8,895 nucleotides of DNA, taken from positions 1-8,895 of the forward strand of contig CANDYN010000038.1 of the NCBI GenBank assembly GCA_947424985.1, written 5' to 3'. Origin of the DNA: Rickettsiales bacterium. Its GTDB lineage: Bacteria; Pseudomonadota; Alphaproteobacteria; Rickettsiales; Deianiraeaceae. Made by a program: the position numbers and the translations under genes. Of this stretch, positions 1 to 6,372 are shown piece after piece (position 1 is the stretch's first letter; each line of letters begins with the position of its first letter). A model generated the notes under the pieces. It made no database searches, was not told the DNA's origin, and was given only the letters and a program-made list of their open reading frames with translations.

Positions 1-221
1 TGTTAATGTAATAATAAAAGATATAATGAAAGAAAGTATAGATCAAGAGAAATCAAGAGTAGATTTAAACCAACCCCCAATCTCTACTTCAGCAGCAGAA
101 TCAATATGTCAATCAATACCAAAAACTTAAAGAGCAACAGCAAAATCAACAACGGGGACAATTTCACCAGCAGGTTGGGAAAAAACGGAGCAAGAGTCAA
201 GATGGAAATGGTCTCAGATAA
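1..221 (+). pseudogene. 3' end of a Q-rich protein gene, apparently frameshifted
   Basis: The product is not recognised. From base 2 a frame is open into a C5 run at 74-78, with peptide start VNVIIKDIMKESIDQEKSR. The frame starting at base 69 continues as a strongly Q/N-rich tail (QQQNQYVNQYQ, then KEQQQNQQ) and a basic end KKRSKSQDGNGLR before TAA at 219-221. Removing one C from the C5 run joins the two frames smoothly (NQP then QSLLQQQ). Upstream of base 69 the second frame is closed by TAA at 66-68. The composition and the GNG-R-type end match the C-terminus of the intact Q-rich protein at 1432-2520, and the upstream segment aligns weakly with residues 181-203 of that protein. I infer a truncated or frameshifted paralogue. 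A sequencing error or a real frameshift site are alternatives. The 5' part lies outside the window. Confidence 0.5.
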
Positions 222-233
222 AAATAAAATCTA

Positions 234-259
234 TTTGATAGGGTTATCAAAATTTTTTT
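234..259 (+). terminator. Weak rho-independent terminator-like hairpin
   Basis: A 7-bp perfect stem (TTTGATA / TATCAAA) with a GGGT loop is followed after one A by a run of seven Ts (253-259). It lies 12 nt after the stop of the Q-rich fragment, where a terminator would be expected. The stem has only one G-C pair, so it would be weak. Confidence 0.45.
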
Positions 260-364
260 GAAAGCCAGGCATAGTTAATTTGATGCGAAGTATAACATAA
301 ATAGCTATTAAGTTGCGTATGACGCTCTTGAGAATCTCTCTGATGCGCATAATTCAAGTAATCC

Positions 365-392
365 TTGACTTCCTAAAAATAACCATTATCTA
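365..392 (+). promoter_or_regulatory. Candidate sigma70 promoter of nfu
   Basis: TTGACT (365-370) is a near-consensus -35. A 16-nt spacer separates it from a poor -10, TATCTA (387-392). The predicted start near 399 leaves a leader of about 15 nt before the nfu ATG at 414. A second possible pair lies upstream: TTGAGA at 328-333 and TAATTC at 350-355. Both calls are by eye only. Confidence 0.35.
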
Positions 393-413
393 AATATAAA
401 TCTATTATCAACA

Positions 414-1043
414 ATGTTTGTCCAAACAGAAACTACGCCCAATGATAATGCCCTGAAATTTATTGCCGGTAATATCCCAATATCAAAAGAAAAACCCTAT
501 GATTTTCCAAACATTGCCTCAAGCGACGGCATCTCACAGCTTGCAAAAAAACTATTTGAAATAGGCAATATCAACCGTGTTTTTTACGGTTCAAATTTTA
601 TTACAATTACAAAAGACGAAACAACTGATTGGTCTGCGTTAAAACCACATATCTTTGCTACAATCGTTGAACACATGACAAATGGCTGGCCGATATTTGA
701 CGATGAAGATGAAAAAAGATCGGATTCTTCTGCACATAACGATTTCCATTCTCATGATACCCCTGAACTTGATCCAAAACTAAAAGAAGTTTTGAGTAAA
801 AAGTTGGATTTGGAAGATCCGATTATTCGTGAAATCCTTGCACTCGTTGAAGAAAGAGTTCGCCCCGCAGTTGCAATGGACGGCGGAGATATTGTTGTAA
901 AAGCCTTTTCTGATGGTATTGTTTATGTTCAAATGCTTGGTGCTTGTAACGGCTGCTCAAGCAGCTCCGCGACCCTTAAGGGTGGCGTTGAAACCATGCT
1001 AAAACACTATATCCCCGAAGTCAAAGAAGTCGTCGGAATTTGA
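414..1043 (+). CDS. nfu: NifU-like Fe-S cluster scaffold/carrier protein (Nfu)
   Basis: Nfu proteins bind a 4Fe-4S cluster at the interface of a dimer, through a CxxC motif, and pass it to client enzymes in the cytoplasm. Residues 1-95 match the Nfu N-terminal domain found in mitochondrial NFU1 and alphaproteobacterial Nfu (LKFIAGN near 14-20, LFEIGNINRVFYG, and a WSALKPHI segment). A charged linker rich in D/E/S/H spans about 96-125. Residues 133-206 form the NifU C-terminal domain, with VEERVRPAVAMDGGDI and the cluster motif GACNGCSSSSATLKGG, whose cysteines are C178 and C181. At 209 residues it is slightly longer than many homologues, mostly in the linker. The ATG has no visible Shine-Dalgarno but is the first in frame and fits the family N-terminus. 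It stands alone behind its own candidate promoter. A small membrane ORF follows after 6 nt. Confidence 0.93.
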   Translation: MFVQTETTPNDNALKFIAGNIPISKEKPYDFPNIASSDGISQLAKKLFEIGNINRVFYGSNFITITKDETTDWSALKPHIFATIVEHMTNGWPIFDDEDEKRSDSSAHNDFHSHDTPELDPKLKEVLSKKLDLEDPIIREILALVEERVRPAVAMDGGDIVVKAFSDGIVYVQMLGACNGCSSSSATLKGGVETMLKHYIPEVKEVVGI

Positions 1044-1049
1044 TCAAAC

Positions 1050-1271
1050 TTGACTACTGAAAATAATACATGTATAAGTAAATATATTGTTTTACTTTAT
1101 ATGAATTTTGTAGGAATCACTTCAATGCTTGGAACGATAATGATAATAGCTTTTATTTTGCATTATATGGATCTGTTTGGAATCACCTCAATGCTTGGAA
1201 GTATAGTTATAATTGCCTTCCTTTTTTACCTAATTAGAGCTGTATTTGTCTCTGCTGTTCATGTAAGTTAG
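1050..1271 (+). CDS. Small membrane protein with duplicated transmembrane unit
   Basis: The function is unknown. This 73-residue ORF starts with TTG 6 nt after nfu; an in-frame ATG at 1101 would give a 56-residue version that begins exactly at the first repeat. It consists almost wholly of two tandem 22-residue hydrophobic units, each containing GITSMLG followed by a run of I/V/A/F/L, and ends with a short tail (RAVFVSAVHVS). Two closely spaced transmembrane helices, a hairpin, are expected. The two units share 13 of 22 amino acids. Four of those matches use different synonymous codons, and most replacements are conservative, which favours a translated gene over chance. It could be co-transcribed with nfu. 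There is no Shine-Dalgarno and no known family, so its being a gene is moderately supported only. Confidence 0.5.
   Translation: MTTENNTCISKYIVLLYMNFVGITSMLGTIMIIAFILHYMDLFGITSMLGSIVIIAFLFYLIRAVFVSAVHVS
1101..1232 (+). repeat. Tandem duplication, two diverged 66-bp copies
   Basis: Copy one is 1101-1166 and copy two 1167-1232, head to tail with no spacer and in the same reading frame. The core shared stretch is GGAATCAC-TCAATGCTTGGA. The ends of the unit are more diverged, and several differences in the middle are at third codon positions. Confidence 0.75.
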
Positions 1272-1377
1272 ATTTTATACAGCACATATTTCCAGTTGTG
1301 ATAATACTGGGCTGTGGTGAGAATGAATGGTCTACAACTCTTAATTGAGTCAAAATAATGAAAAAGCTGTATTAAAT
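1272..1377. other. Intergenic element closed by a 12-bp inverted repeat
   Basis: The ends are ATTTTATACAGC (1272-1283) and GCTGTATTAAAT (1366-1377), complementary at 11 of 12 positions. Inside are two smaller hairpins: CCAGT/ACTGG (1292-1310, 9-nt loop) and ACTC/GAGT (1337-1350). A short T run follows at 1378-1384 (ATTTTTC). The element begins right after the stop codon of the small membrane ORF and ends 10 bp before the next -35 box. It could be a structured RNA or terminator, or a miniature inverted-repeat element; I saw no clear target-site duplication. The interval contains no convincing ORF. Confidence 0.4.
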
Positions 1378-1387
1378 ATTTTTCTTC

Positions 1388-1416
1388 TTGACTTATACTT
1401 TGTAATTCCCTAGATT
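1388..1416 (+). promoter_or_regulatory. Candidate promoter of the Q-rich protein gene
   Basis: TTGACT (1388-1393) and TAGATT (1411-1416) are separated by 17 nt. The -35 with its preceding C (CTTGACT) is identical to that before nfu. The implied transcription start near 1423 leaves only about 9 nt before the ATG at 1432, so the message would be almost leaderless. Confidence 0.4.
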
Positions 1417-1431
1417 ATCTTTTTACAATTT

Positions 1432-2520
1432 ATGAAACAGGAGCGGTATATCTCAATACAACAACGAATAATGGATTGCAAGGAGAGATTGAAAAGACAA
1501 GTAAGGGAGCTAATTTTCTTTGCAAATACCAAAGCCCTTAGGGATGAGTATAATAATAATTGGGATGGAGAAGGTCATTATAACGCGAACGAGATGACTA
1601 AATTTATGGAAGATAAGTGTCGTGAAATTTTGACATTTAATGAACGTGATATTTATTGTTATTATGAAGATAATAATCCGCTGCTAAATAAATTTTATGA
1701 TGCTCTATTTTTAATTCGCAATCAAGTCATAATCGAAATTGCTGATTTGCAGTACGAACAAAGACTTGCAAAGCAAGCCTTTGCATTGAAAAATGTAGGT
1801 GTACAAGGTAGTCGATCTTCGGGAAAAGTGTTTAGAGAGGAAATACTACAGGAGCTACATTCTTTAAGCATACAAACGGATGACAATGGAATACTCTTGT
1901 CAGTTATACCATCTGATTTGTGTTCGGTGTACCAAATGTTAACCGAAGATAAATATTATCGTAATATTAATAATTTTATCGAAGTTGTATGTGAGCTGAA
2001 TGGATTGGAAGTGGATGATGAAAGAATTGCAGAGAAGCAGAATGAAGTTGAGCAATACATTCAAGTGCTTCAAAATCAAATGCAAATTCAGCAACAGCAA
2101 ATACCTCAACAAATACAGCAACCTTTCGTGCCAGCATATCAAGGCCAGGCGTTTTCAGAGCAGCAAATATTGGAAATTGAGCAATATGCTCAACAGCATC
2201 CAAGCTATCAATCTCAAATACAGCAAGATCAAACTCAATATCAGCAACAAATGCAATTACAAATAGCAAATAGACGGCTAAAACAGCAAATGCCTCAACA
2301 AATGCAATTTCAGCCACAGTTGCAGCAGATTGAAGAAGAGAAAAATGATAATCAACAGCAAAATAATTTGCAGCAATATCAACAGTCCCAACAAAATGTT
2401 TATAATAATTCTAACGGTAACAATACTCAGAAACCATTGCCTCCAACAAAAGCTATAAATAGACAATATATTAAAAGGACTGCCGGTGGAAATAATGGCA
2501 ATGGTTACAGAAGAGAGTAA
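1432..2520 (+). CDS. Unrecognised protein with folded head and Q-rich tail
   Basis: I do not recognise this 362-residue protein. Residues 1-200 look like a folded, largely helical cytoplasmic domain, rich in charged and aromatic residues, with five cysteines (16, 63, 76, 164, 187) and no signal peptide or membrane helix. Residues 203-322 are low-complexity and dominated by Q (runs such as QIQQQQIPQQIQQ and QQQMQLQ), with a likely coiled-coil or prion-like character. Residues 323-335 are N-rich. The end (336-362) is basic, with PLPPTK, RQYIKR and a GNNGNGYRRE terminus. The ATG follows a candidate promoter closely and lacks a Shine-Dalgarno. The tail resembles that of the broken gene at 1-221, so this seems to be a lineage-specific family with copies on both sides of nfu. 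A secreted effector or an assembly/adaptor protein are possible but not shown. Several opposite-strand ORFs here are shadows of the CAG-rich tail. Confidence 0.8.
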   Translation: MKQERYISIQQRIMDCKERLKRQVRELIFFANTKALRDEYNNNWDGEGHYNANEMTKFMEDKCREILTFNERDIYCYYEDNNPLLNKFYDALFLIRNQVIIEIADLQYEQRLAKQAFALKNVGVQGSRSSGKVFREEILQELHSLSIQTDDNGILLSVIPSDLCSVYQMLTEDKYYRNINNFIEVVCELNGLEVDDERIAEKQNEVEQYIQVLQNQMQIQQQQIPQQIQQPFVPAYQGQAFSEQQILEIEQYAQQHPSYQSQIQQDQTQYQQQMQLQIANRRLKQQMPQQMQFQPQLQQIEEEKNDNQQQNNLQQYQQSQQNVYNNSNGNNTQKPLPPTKAINRQYIKRTAGGNNGNGYRRE

Positions 2521-2635
2521 ATTGCCAACAAATATATAATATAATCCGCATATTGTTTAAGGGATGTGGGTATATAGTTTATGGGATAAGATAATGTATC
2601 TAGTAATTACAACATGGAAACGTTCAGTATAAACT

Positions 2636-2705
2636 CGTCAAGCATTTTTCTCTTGACAGCCGAGCATCGCGAGCCCGTCAAGCTTTTTGATAAAAAAGCT
2701 TGACA
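2636..2705. repeat. Two related hairpins with GTCAAG/CTTGAC arms upstream of mgtE
   Basis: The first unit pairs GTCAAG (2637-2642) with CTTGAC (2652-2657) around a 9-nt T-rich loop. The second is a perfect 12-bp stem, GTCAAGCTTTTT (2677-2688) with AAAAAGCTTGAC (2693-2704), around GATA. Both begin with C before GTCAAGC and are followed by A-A/G-CC after CTTGAC, so they look like a duplicated unit offset by 40 bp. A T8 run at 2713-2720 comes 8 nt after the second stem, too far for a standard terminator. Arms 2 and 3 can also pair with each other (2652-2657 with 2677-2682), giving mutually exclusive folds. Possible roles are terminator or attenuator, operator, or dispersed palindromic repeat. 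Confidence 0.65.
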
Positions 2706-2728
2706 ACCCCAATTTTTTTTGATATGCA
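2700..2728 (+). promoter_or_regulatory. Candidate promoter of the mgtE-infC-pilus-trxB run
   Basis: TTGACA (2700-2705) is a perfect -35 and coincides with the right arm of the second hairpin. At 17-nt spacing the -10 is TATGCA (2723-2728), a weak match. The predicted start near 2735 leaves about 15 nt before the mgtE ATG at 2750. The position of the palindrome over the -35 suggests an operator, but that is inference. Confidence 0.35.
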
Positions 2729-2749
2729 AAGTAAGCGGTAAGTTTAAAT

Positions 2750-4147
2750 ATGGCTTTTGGATACATAAAAAATAAATTTTTGCACCAAAGCATGGCAAGC
2801 AAGCCGGAGCAGTCTTATAGCATGGAAAAAATATTGATGGCTTTTTTTGATAAAGACATCGATAAACTACGTCTTTTGATGACAAGTCTTAACCCGTACG
2901 ATAAAGCAGAAATCTTAAATAGTATATCAAATGATGATTTTATTTGGGCGATAAAAGATGTCTTTGATTTAGTTGAATCCGAAGCCCTAATTGAGCTAAA
3001 TGAAAATAAAATTAGACTTATCTCGGATGAAATTGATAAAAATACCCTATCAAATGCACTTCTAAGGCTTGAAACGGACGATATATCATATTTTATCTCC
3101 CTTCTTGAGATCTTAAAACAACAAGAAATCTTACATTTAATGCCAAAAGACGAAAGAAAAGACGTAAAACTTTCCCTAACTTATACCAAAGACCAAGTCG
3201 GACGATTTATGGATATAGATTTTCTAACTTTTACAAAAGACGCGAGGGTTTCAGACGTAAAAATCTCCCTTGGGAACCAAGATTTGGCTGATGATTTATC
3301 GGAAGATACGCGAGATGTTTTTATATTGGATGAAAGCGGATCCTTAATTGGAACCGTAAGTTTGTTTTTGGTTTTGGTAAGTGATCATGATAAATCCTTG
3401 CTTTCTATATTAAATCCGGACTTTAAAACCGTTCATGACGTTGAAAATAAATCGGAAATTACATATATTTTTGGAAAATACAATCTAACCTCCCTTGCTG
3501 TCGTAGGTCGAGATGATAAAATAATTGGCGTTATATCGTCCGATGTTGCGAGGGAAGTTTTAGAAGATGAAAACAACAACAACATACTGCGTTTAAGTGG
3601 TATATCTGATAGCTATGATCAAGTCGGCGTTATAAGAAAATCCCTTTCAAGATTTGTTTGGCTTTTTGTAAATTTAGTTGCGTCCATTTGTGCCGCTAAA
3701 GTTATTGGGCAATTTGGTGTTACTCTTGCAAAAAACCCTCTTTTGGTGCTATTTTTACCCGTTGTTGCGTCGATCGGTGGAAACTCAGGTAATCAAGTTT
3801 CAGCTTTAATGATACGTATGATTGCAACCAAATCAATCAATAAATTAAACAAAACAGGGATATTTATAAGGGAATTTTTAAGTTCGTTCTTCTCTTCAGT
3901 TTTGATGATAATTATGGCCTTTGCGATAGGATATTTTATATCTCATTCATATTTAATTGCTTCCCTTTTTGGAATTTCAGTCGGTTTTAACGTATTGCTT
4001 TCTTCTATTTTTGGATTAATAATCCCATTTATTATGCGTAAAATGAATTTTGATCCTGTTTTAACCTCGTCAATTTTTGTAACCGCCTTGACAGACGCGA
4101 GCGGATTTTTTATATTTTTATATTTAATTTCAATATTTTTAAAATAG
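2750..4147 (+). CDS. mgtE: MgtE family magnesium transporter
   Basis: MgtE is an inner-membrane, homodimeric Mg2+ channel gated by cytosolic Mg2+ bound to its N and CBS domains. The domain order is visible: MgtE N domain at about 25-150, a CBS pair at about 150-275 (FILDESGSLIGTVS; LAVVGRDDKIIGVISSD), then five hydrophobic helices at about 300-465. Two membrane signatures are clear: PVVASIGGNSGNQ at 337-349, and FDPVLTSSIFVTALTDASG at 434-452. The latter holds the pore-lining acidic residue of the family, here D449. The length, 465, is normal for the family. The start is not certain: M1 (2750), M15 (2792) and M25 (2822) are all possible, and the conserved N domain begins near M25. It is the first gene of the downstream run and ends 72 nt before the preferred infC start. 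Confidence 0.93.
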   Translation: MAFGYIKNKFLHQSMASKPEQSYSMEKILMAFFDKDIDKLRLLMTSLNPYDKAEILNSISNDDFIWAIKDVFDLVESEALIELNENKIRLISDEIDKNTLSNALLRLETDDISYFISLLEILKQQEILHLMPKDERKDVKLSLTYTKDQVGRFMDIDFLTFTKDARVSDVKISLGNQDLADDLSEDTRDVFILDESGSLIGTVSLFLVLVSDHDKSLLSILNPDFKTVHDVENKSEITYIFGKYNLTSLAVVGRDDKIIGVISSDVAREVLEDENNNNILRLSGISDSYDQVGVIRKSLSRFVWLFVNLVASICAAKVIGQFGVTLAKNPLLVLFLPVVASIGGNSGNQVSALMIRMIATKSINKLNKTGIFIREFLSSFFSSVLMIIMAFAIGYFISHSYLIASLFGISVGFNVLLSSIFGLIIPFIMRKMNFDPVLTSSIFVTALTDASGFFIFLYLISIFLK

Positions 4148-4219
4148 CTCTTGATTTTAAAAATATATGACAACATATCTCACATATCTTGTTTTTGTTT
4201 TATAGCTAGTAAAGTAAGT

Positions 4220-4726
4220 GTGTCTTTTGCATATCGTATTAATGAAGAAATAAAGGGAGTGCCGCAAGTTCGAATTATCGGAGAAAACACTCAAGGCGAC
4301 GTTATGTCCTTTTTTGATGCAAGAGCTAAAGCAAAAGAACTTGGGCTTGATTTAATAGAAATCGCTCCGGAAGCGAACCCTCCGGTTTGTAAAATTGCTG
4401 ACTTCGGGAAAATGAAATATGAAGCAAAAAGAAAAGAGCTTGAAAAAAAGAAAAATGCCAGAAGATTTGAAACAAAAGAAATAAGAATAAGCTCACATAT
4501 TGAAAAACATGACTATGACGTAAAAATGCGACATGCAATTGAGTTTTTAAAATATGGACATAAAGTAAATTTTATGATGACGCTTTATGGAAGAGAAAAT
4601 CAACATAAAGATATAGGTGTTGCAGTCTTCGCAAAAGCGAAACAAGAAATAGCCGAGATCGCTAAAATTGAGTCTGATATTAAGGTTGTAAAAAACAAGA
4701 TTTTTATGCTAGCTGTTCCAAAATAA
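4220..4726 (+). CDS. infC: Translation initiation factor IF-3
   Basis: IF-3 binds the 30S subunit, blocks premature 50S joining and checks start-codon and initiator-tRNA choice. With the GTG at 4220 the protein is 168 residues (E. coli has 180). The N-terminal domain has RINEEIKGVPQVR (6-18), GLDLIEIAPEANPPVCKIADFGK (42-64) and a K/E-rich linker helix at about 65-82. The C-terminal domain has KEIRISSHIEKHDYDVKMRHAIEFLKYGHKVNF and YGREN, where most homologues have RGRE. I chose GTG because RINEEI normally lies within the first 10-30 residues; extending to the TTG at 4151 adds a C/F/I-rich stretch unlike any IF-3. An in-frame ATT at 4238 is another candidate, since E. coli infC begins with ATT and uses it for autoregulation. 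The TPR gene follows after 10 nt. Confidence 0.93.
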   Translation: MSFAYRINEEIKGVPQVRIIGENTQGDVMSFFDARAKAKELGLDLIEIAPEANPPVCKIADFGKMKYEAKRKELEKKKNARRFETKEIRISSHIEKHDYDVKMRHAIEFLKYGHKVNFMMTLYGRENQHKDIGVAVFAKAKQEIAEIAKIESDIKVVKNKIFMLAVPK

Positions 4727-4736
4727 ATTTTTTTAT

Positions 4737-5630
4737 ATGATAAAATACCTGTTTTTGACATTTACAATACTTTTTTCAAGCAAAGCTTTTGCTGTTGATC
4801 CAACTGATGTATTCGCAAATAACCCTATAACACAAACAACTCAGCCGTCAAAACAAGAAACGGCAAATGTCGAGTCATTAAAAGAGAAAATGGCTGCAAT
4901 GCTAGGAACGGATCAGGGCGTTGAAGTATCCAAAAGAAAAGTTGATAGTGATATATCTCAAGAAAATTCAGATAGAGGTTTTTTGCCTAGGGCCCAAAAG
5001 GTTGTTTTGCCGAAAAACGCAGTATCTGCAACAACTTTGGCGAAAAATTCTCCACTTCGTGCAGCGTTAAATGATGCCTATGATGCATATAAAAATGAGA
5101 ATGTTGAGGTTGCCTTAACGTATTATAAAAAAGCAAATCAACTTGATGATAAAAATATTGATGCTCTCTTTGGACTTGGTGCCTCTTATCAGCTCTTGGG
5201 GCAGAGTGATGATGCAATAAAAGCCTACGTTAAAGTTCTCGAAATAGATCCGGATTATTATCCTGCAAAAAACAATATGATTATATTAATTTCTGGAAAT
5301 TCAGCGGAAAGAGCAATTAAAGAGCTTATGAAAATTAATGAAAAACATCCAAATAATGCCTTTGTTCTGGCTCAGATTGGAACCCTATTTTCATATAGTG
5401 AAAAATACAATGATGCAATATTCTATCTTGGAAAAGCGATTGAAAATGAACCGTCTAACCCGTTTTATGCCTATAATATGGCTGTAACTTTTGATCAAAT
5501 GAAAAAATATAAAGAAGCGTATAATTATTACGACCACTCTCTTTCCCTGATAACAAGCTCGACTCTACTTGATAAAAATGTTATTTATGAAAGAATGACA
5601 TTTTTGAGGAGTTGTATTGGTGTAAAATAA
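4737..5630 (+). CDS. Secreted TPR-repeat protein, probable pilus/secretin assembly factor
   Basis: The protein has 297 residues. Residues 1-19 form a Sec signal peptide (MIKYLFLTFTILFSSKAFA, cleavage before VDP); there is no lipobox, so a soluble periplasmic product is expected. A polar, probably disordered stretch spans about 20-105. TPR motifs follow at about 107-140, 141-174, 205-239 and 240-273; examples are EVALTYYKKANQLDDKNIDALFGLGASY and DAIFYLGKAIENEPSNPFYAYNMA, though helix pairs near 180-205 are less regular. TPR proteins such as PilF/PilW-type pilotins and MshN accompany type IV pilus secretins. The next two genes encode a prepilin peptidase and a secretin, and the gap to the first is only 4 nt. 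A role in stabilising or targeting the secretin is inferred from context; sequence alone shows only a periplasmic TPR scaffold. Confidence 0.85.
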   Translation: MIKYLFLTFTILFSSKAFAVDPTDVFANNPITQTTQPSKQETANVESLKEKMAAMLGTDQGVEVSKRKVDSDISQENSDRGFLPRAQKVVLPKNAVSATTLAKNSPLRAALNDAYDAYKNENVEVALTYYKKANQLDDKNIDALFGLGASYQLLGQSDDAIKAYVKVLEIDPDYYPAKNNMIILISGNSAERAIKELMKINEKHPNNAFVLAQIGTLFSYSEKYNDAIFYLGKAIENEPSNPFYAYNMAVTFDQMKKYKEAYNYYDHSLSLITSSTLLDKNVIYERMTFLRSCIGVK

Positions 5631-5634
5631 AGTC

Positions 5635-6351
5635 GTGATCTTAAGTATTGCAATACATTATATATTTCCGCCCATATTCTTCGCATATGCCTCAAAGTTT
5701 ATGCGACATGTAACAAAAGTTTTTGTTAAAAATAAAAGCTATTTTTTTTATACAAATCAAGCTTTTACTTGGTCGTATTTTTTTCATAGACTTCGCGTTA
5801 TATTTACAAAAAAGTTTGACAAAACCTCAATAACAATGTTTGCGGCAGGAACTTTGGTATATTATTTTCTGTTAATATTTCAAAAATTTTCTCCATTTTA
5901 TGCTTTTATCGAGGCTATGCTTTTAATCTGTATAATTGCAAGCTGTATTATGGATATAAAAACTATGTCAATTGATTACTTCTTAAGCTATAGTGTATTG
6001 GCTCTTTGTGTTATAGCAAGCGGAATCTTATTTAAAGAAGTTAATTTTAATGATTTTGCTGAAAATATCTATTTCTTTTTAATCATTGGACTTGGTATTA
6101 TTTTTTGGATTATTACAAAATTTTTCAAAAAAAATCTAATGGGAGGGGCAGATTTTGATTTTTTCCTTGGAATGGTCTTTTTCTTTAAAGGATATAATAT
6201 ATTTACTTTTATTATAATTGCTTGTGTTTTTGGAGTTTCAACTAAACTACTGATTAATAAAATTGATAAAAATAAAGTCAGGGTAAAAGAATTTCCATTT
6301 TTACCAGCGATATCTCTTGCTTTTTATTTTACACGAGTTTTTATAAATTGA
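5635..6351 (+). CDS. Prepilin peptidase-like A24 aspartic protease with degenerate N-terminus
   Basis: This 238-residue polytopic membrane protein has hydrophobic helices at about 1-20, 67-83, 90-107, 118-134, 144-162, 171-184, 188-205 and 221-237. The A24 (PilD/TadV) catalytic aspartates are visible: IMDIKTMSID with D107, and MGGADFDFF with D173 standing for the GxGD motif (here GGAD). The C-terminal FPFLPAISLAF (220-230) resembles the PFGPxLA segment of PilD. Such enzymes cut the leader peptides of type IV prepilins and pseudopilins at the inner membrane. The first 60 residues sit where PilD carries its zinc-binding/N-methyltransferase domain but have no cysteine at all, so methylation is unlikely. 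The GTG start lies 4 nt after the TPR gene; an ATG at 5701 would remove the first hydrophobic segment. The secretin gene starts 21 nt downstream. The peptidase call is good; the exact pathway is inferred. Confidence 0.8.
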   Translation: MILSIAIHYIFPPIFFAYASKFMRHVTKVFVKNKSYFFYTNQAFTWSYFFHRLRVIFTKKFDKTSITMFAAGTLVYYFLLIFQKFSPFYAFIEAMLLICIIASCIMDIKTMSIDYFLSYSVLALCVIASGILFKEVNFNDFAENIYFFLIIGLGIIFWIITKFFKKNLMGGADFDFFLGMVFFFKGYNIFTFIIIACVFGVSTKLLINKIDKNKVRVKEFPFLPAISLAFYFTRVFIN

Positions 6352-6372
6352 TGCTGATTTTTACATATTTAA

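Noticed and set aside
318..350. Possible hairpin TGCGTAT / ATGCGCA upstream of nfu
   Set aside because: Only 7 bp with a G-U pair and a loop of more than 20 nt; not convincing as a regulatory structure.
1976..2317. 113-residue ORF on the minus strand (and 1939-2142, 2278-2466 minus, 2000-2266 plus)
   Set aside because: Shadows of the CAG/CAA-rich tail of the Q-rich gene; low-complexity composition and no family match.
2607..2885. 92-residue minus-strand ORF across the mgtE start
   Set aside because: It overlaps the palindromic repeats and the mgtE 5' end, and no recognisable domain is visible; it is explained by the repeats.
4151..4219. N-terminal extension of IF-3 from TTG 4151
   Set aside because: The added residues (a C/F/I/S-rich stretch) do not resemble IF-3 N-termini, and the TTG is only 3 nt after the mgtE stop.
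4727..4736. T run between infC and the TPR gene as a terminator
   Set aside because: No stem precedes the T run and the next gene starts within 10 nt.
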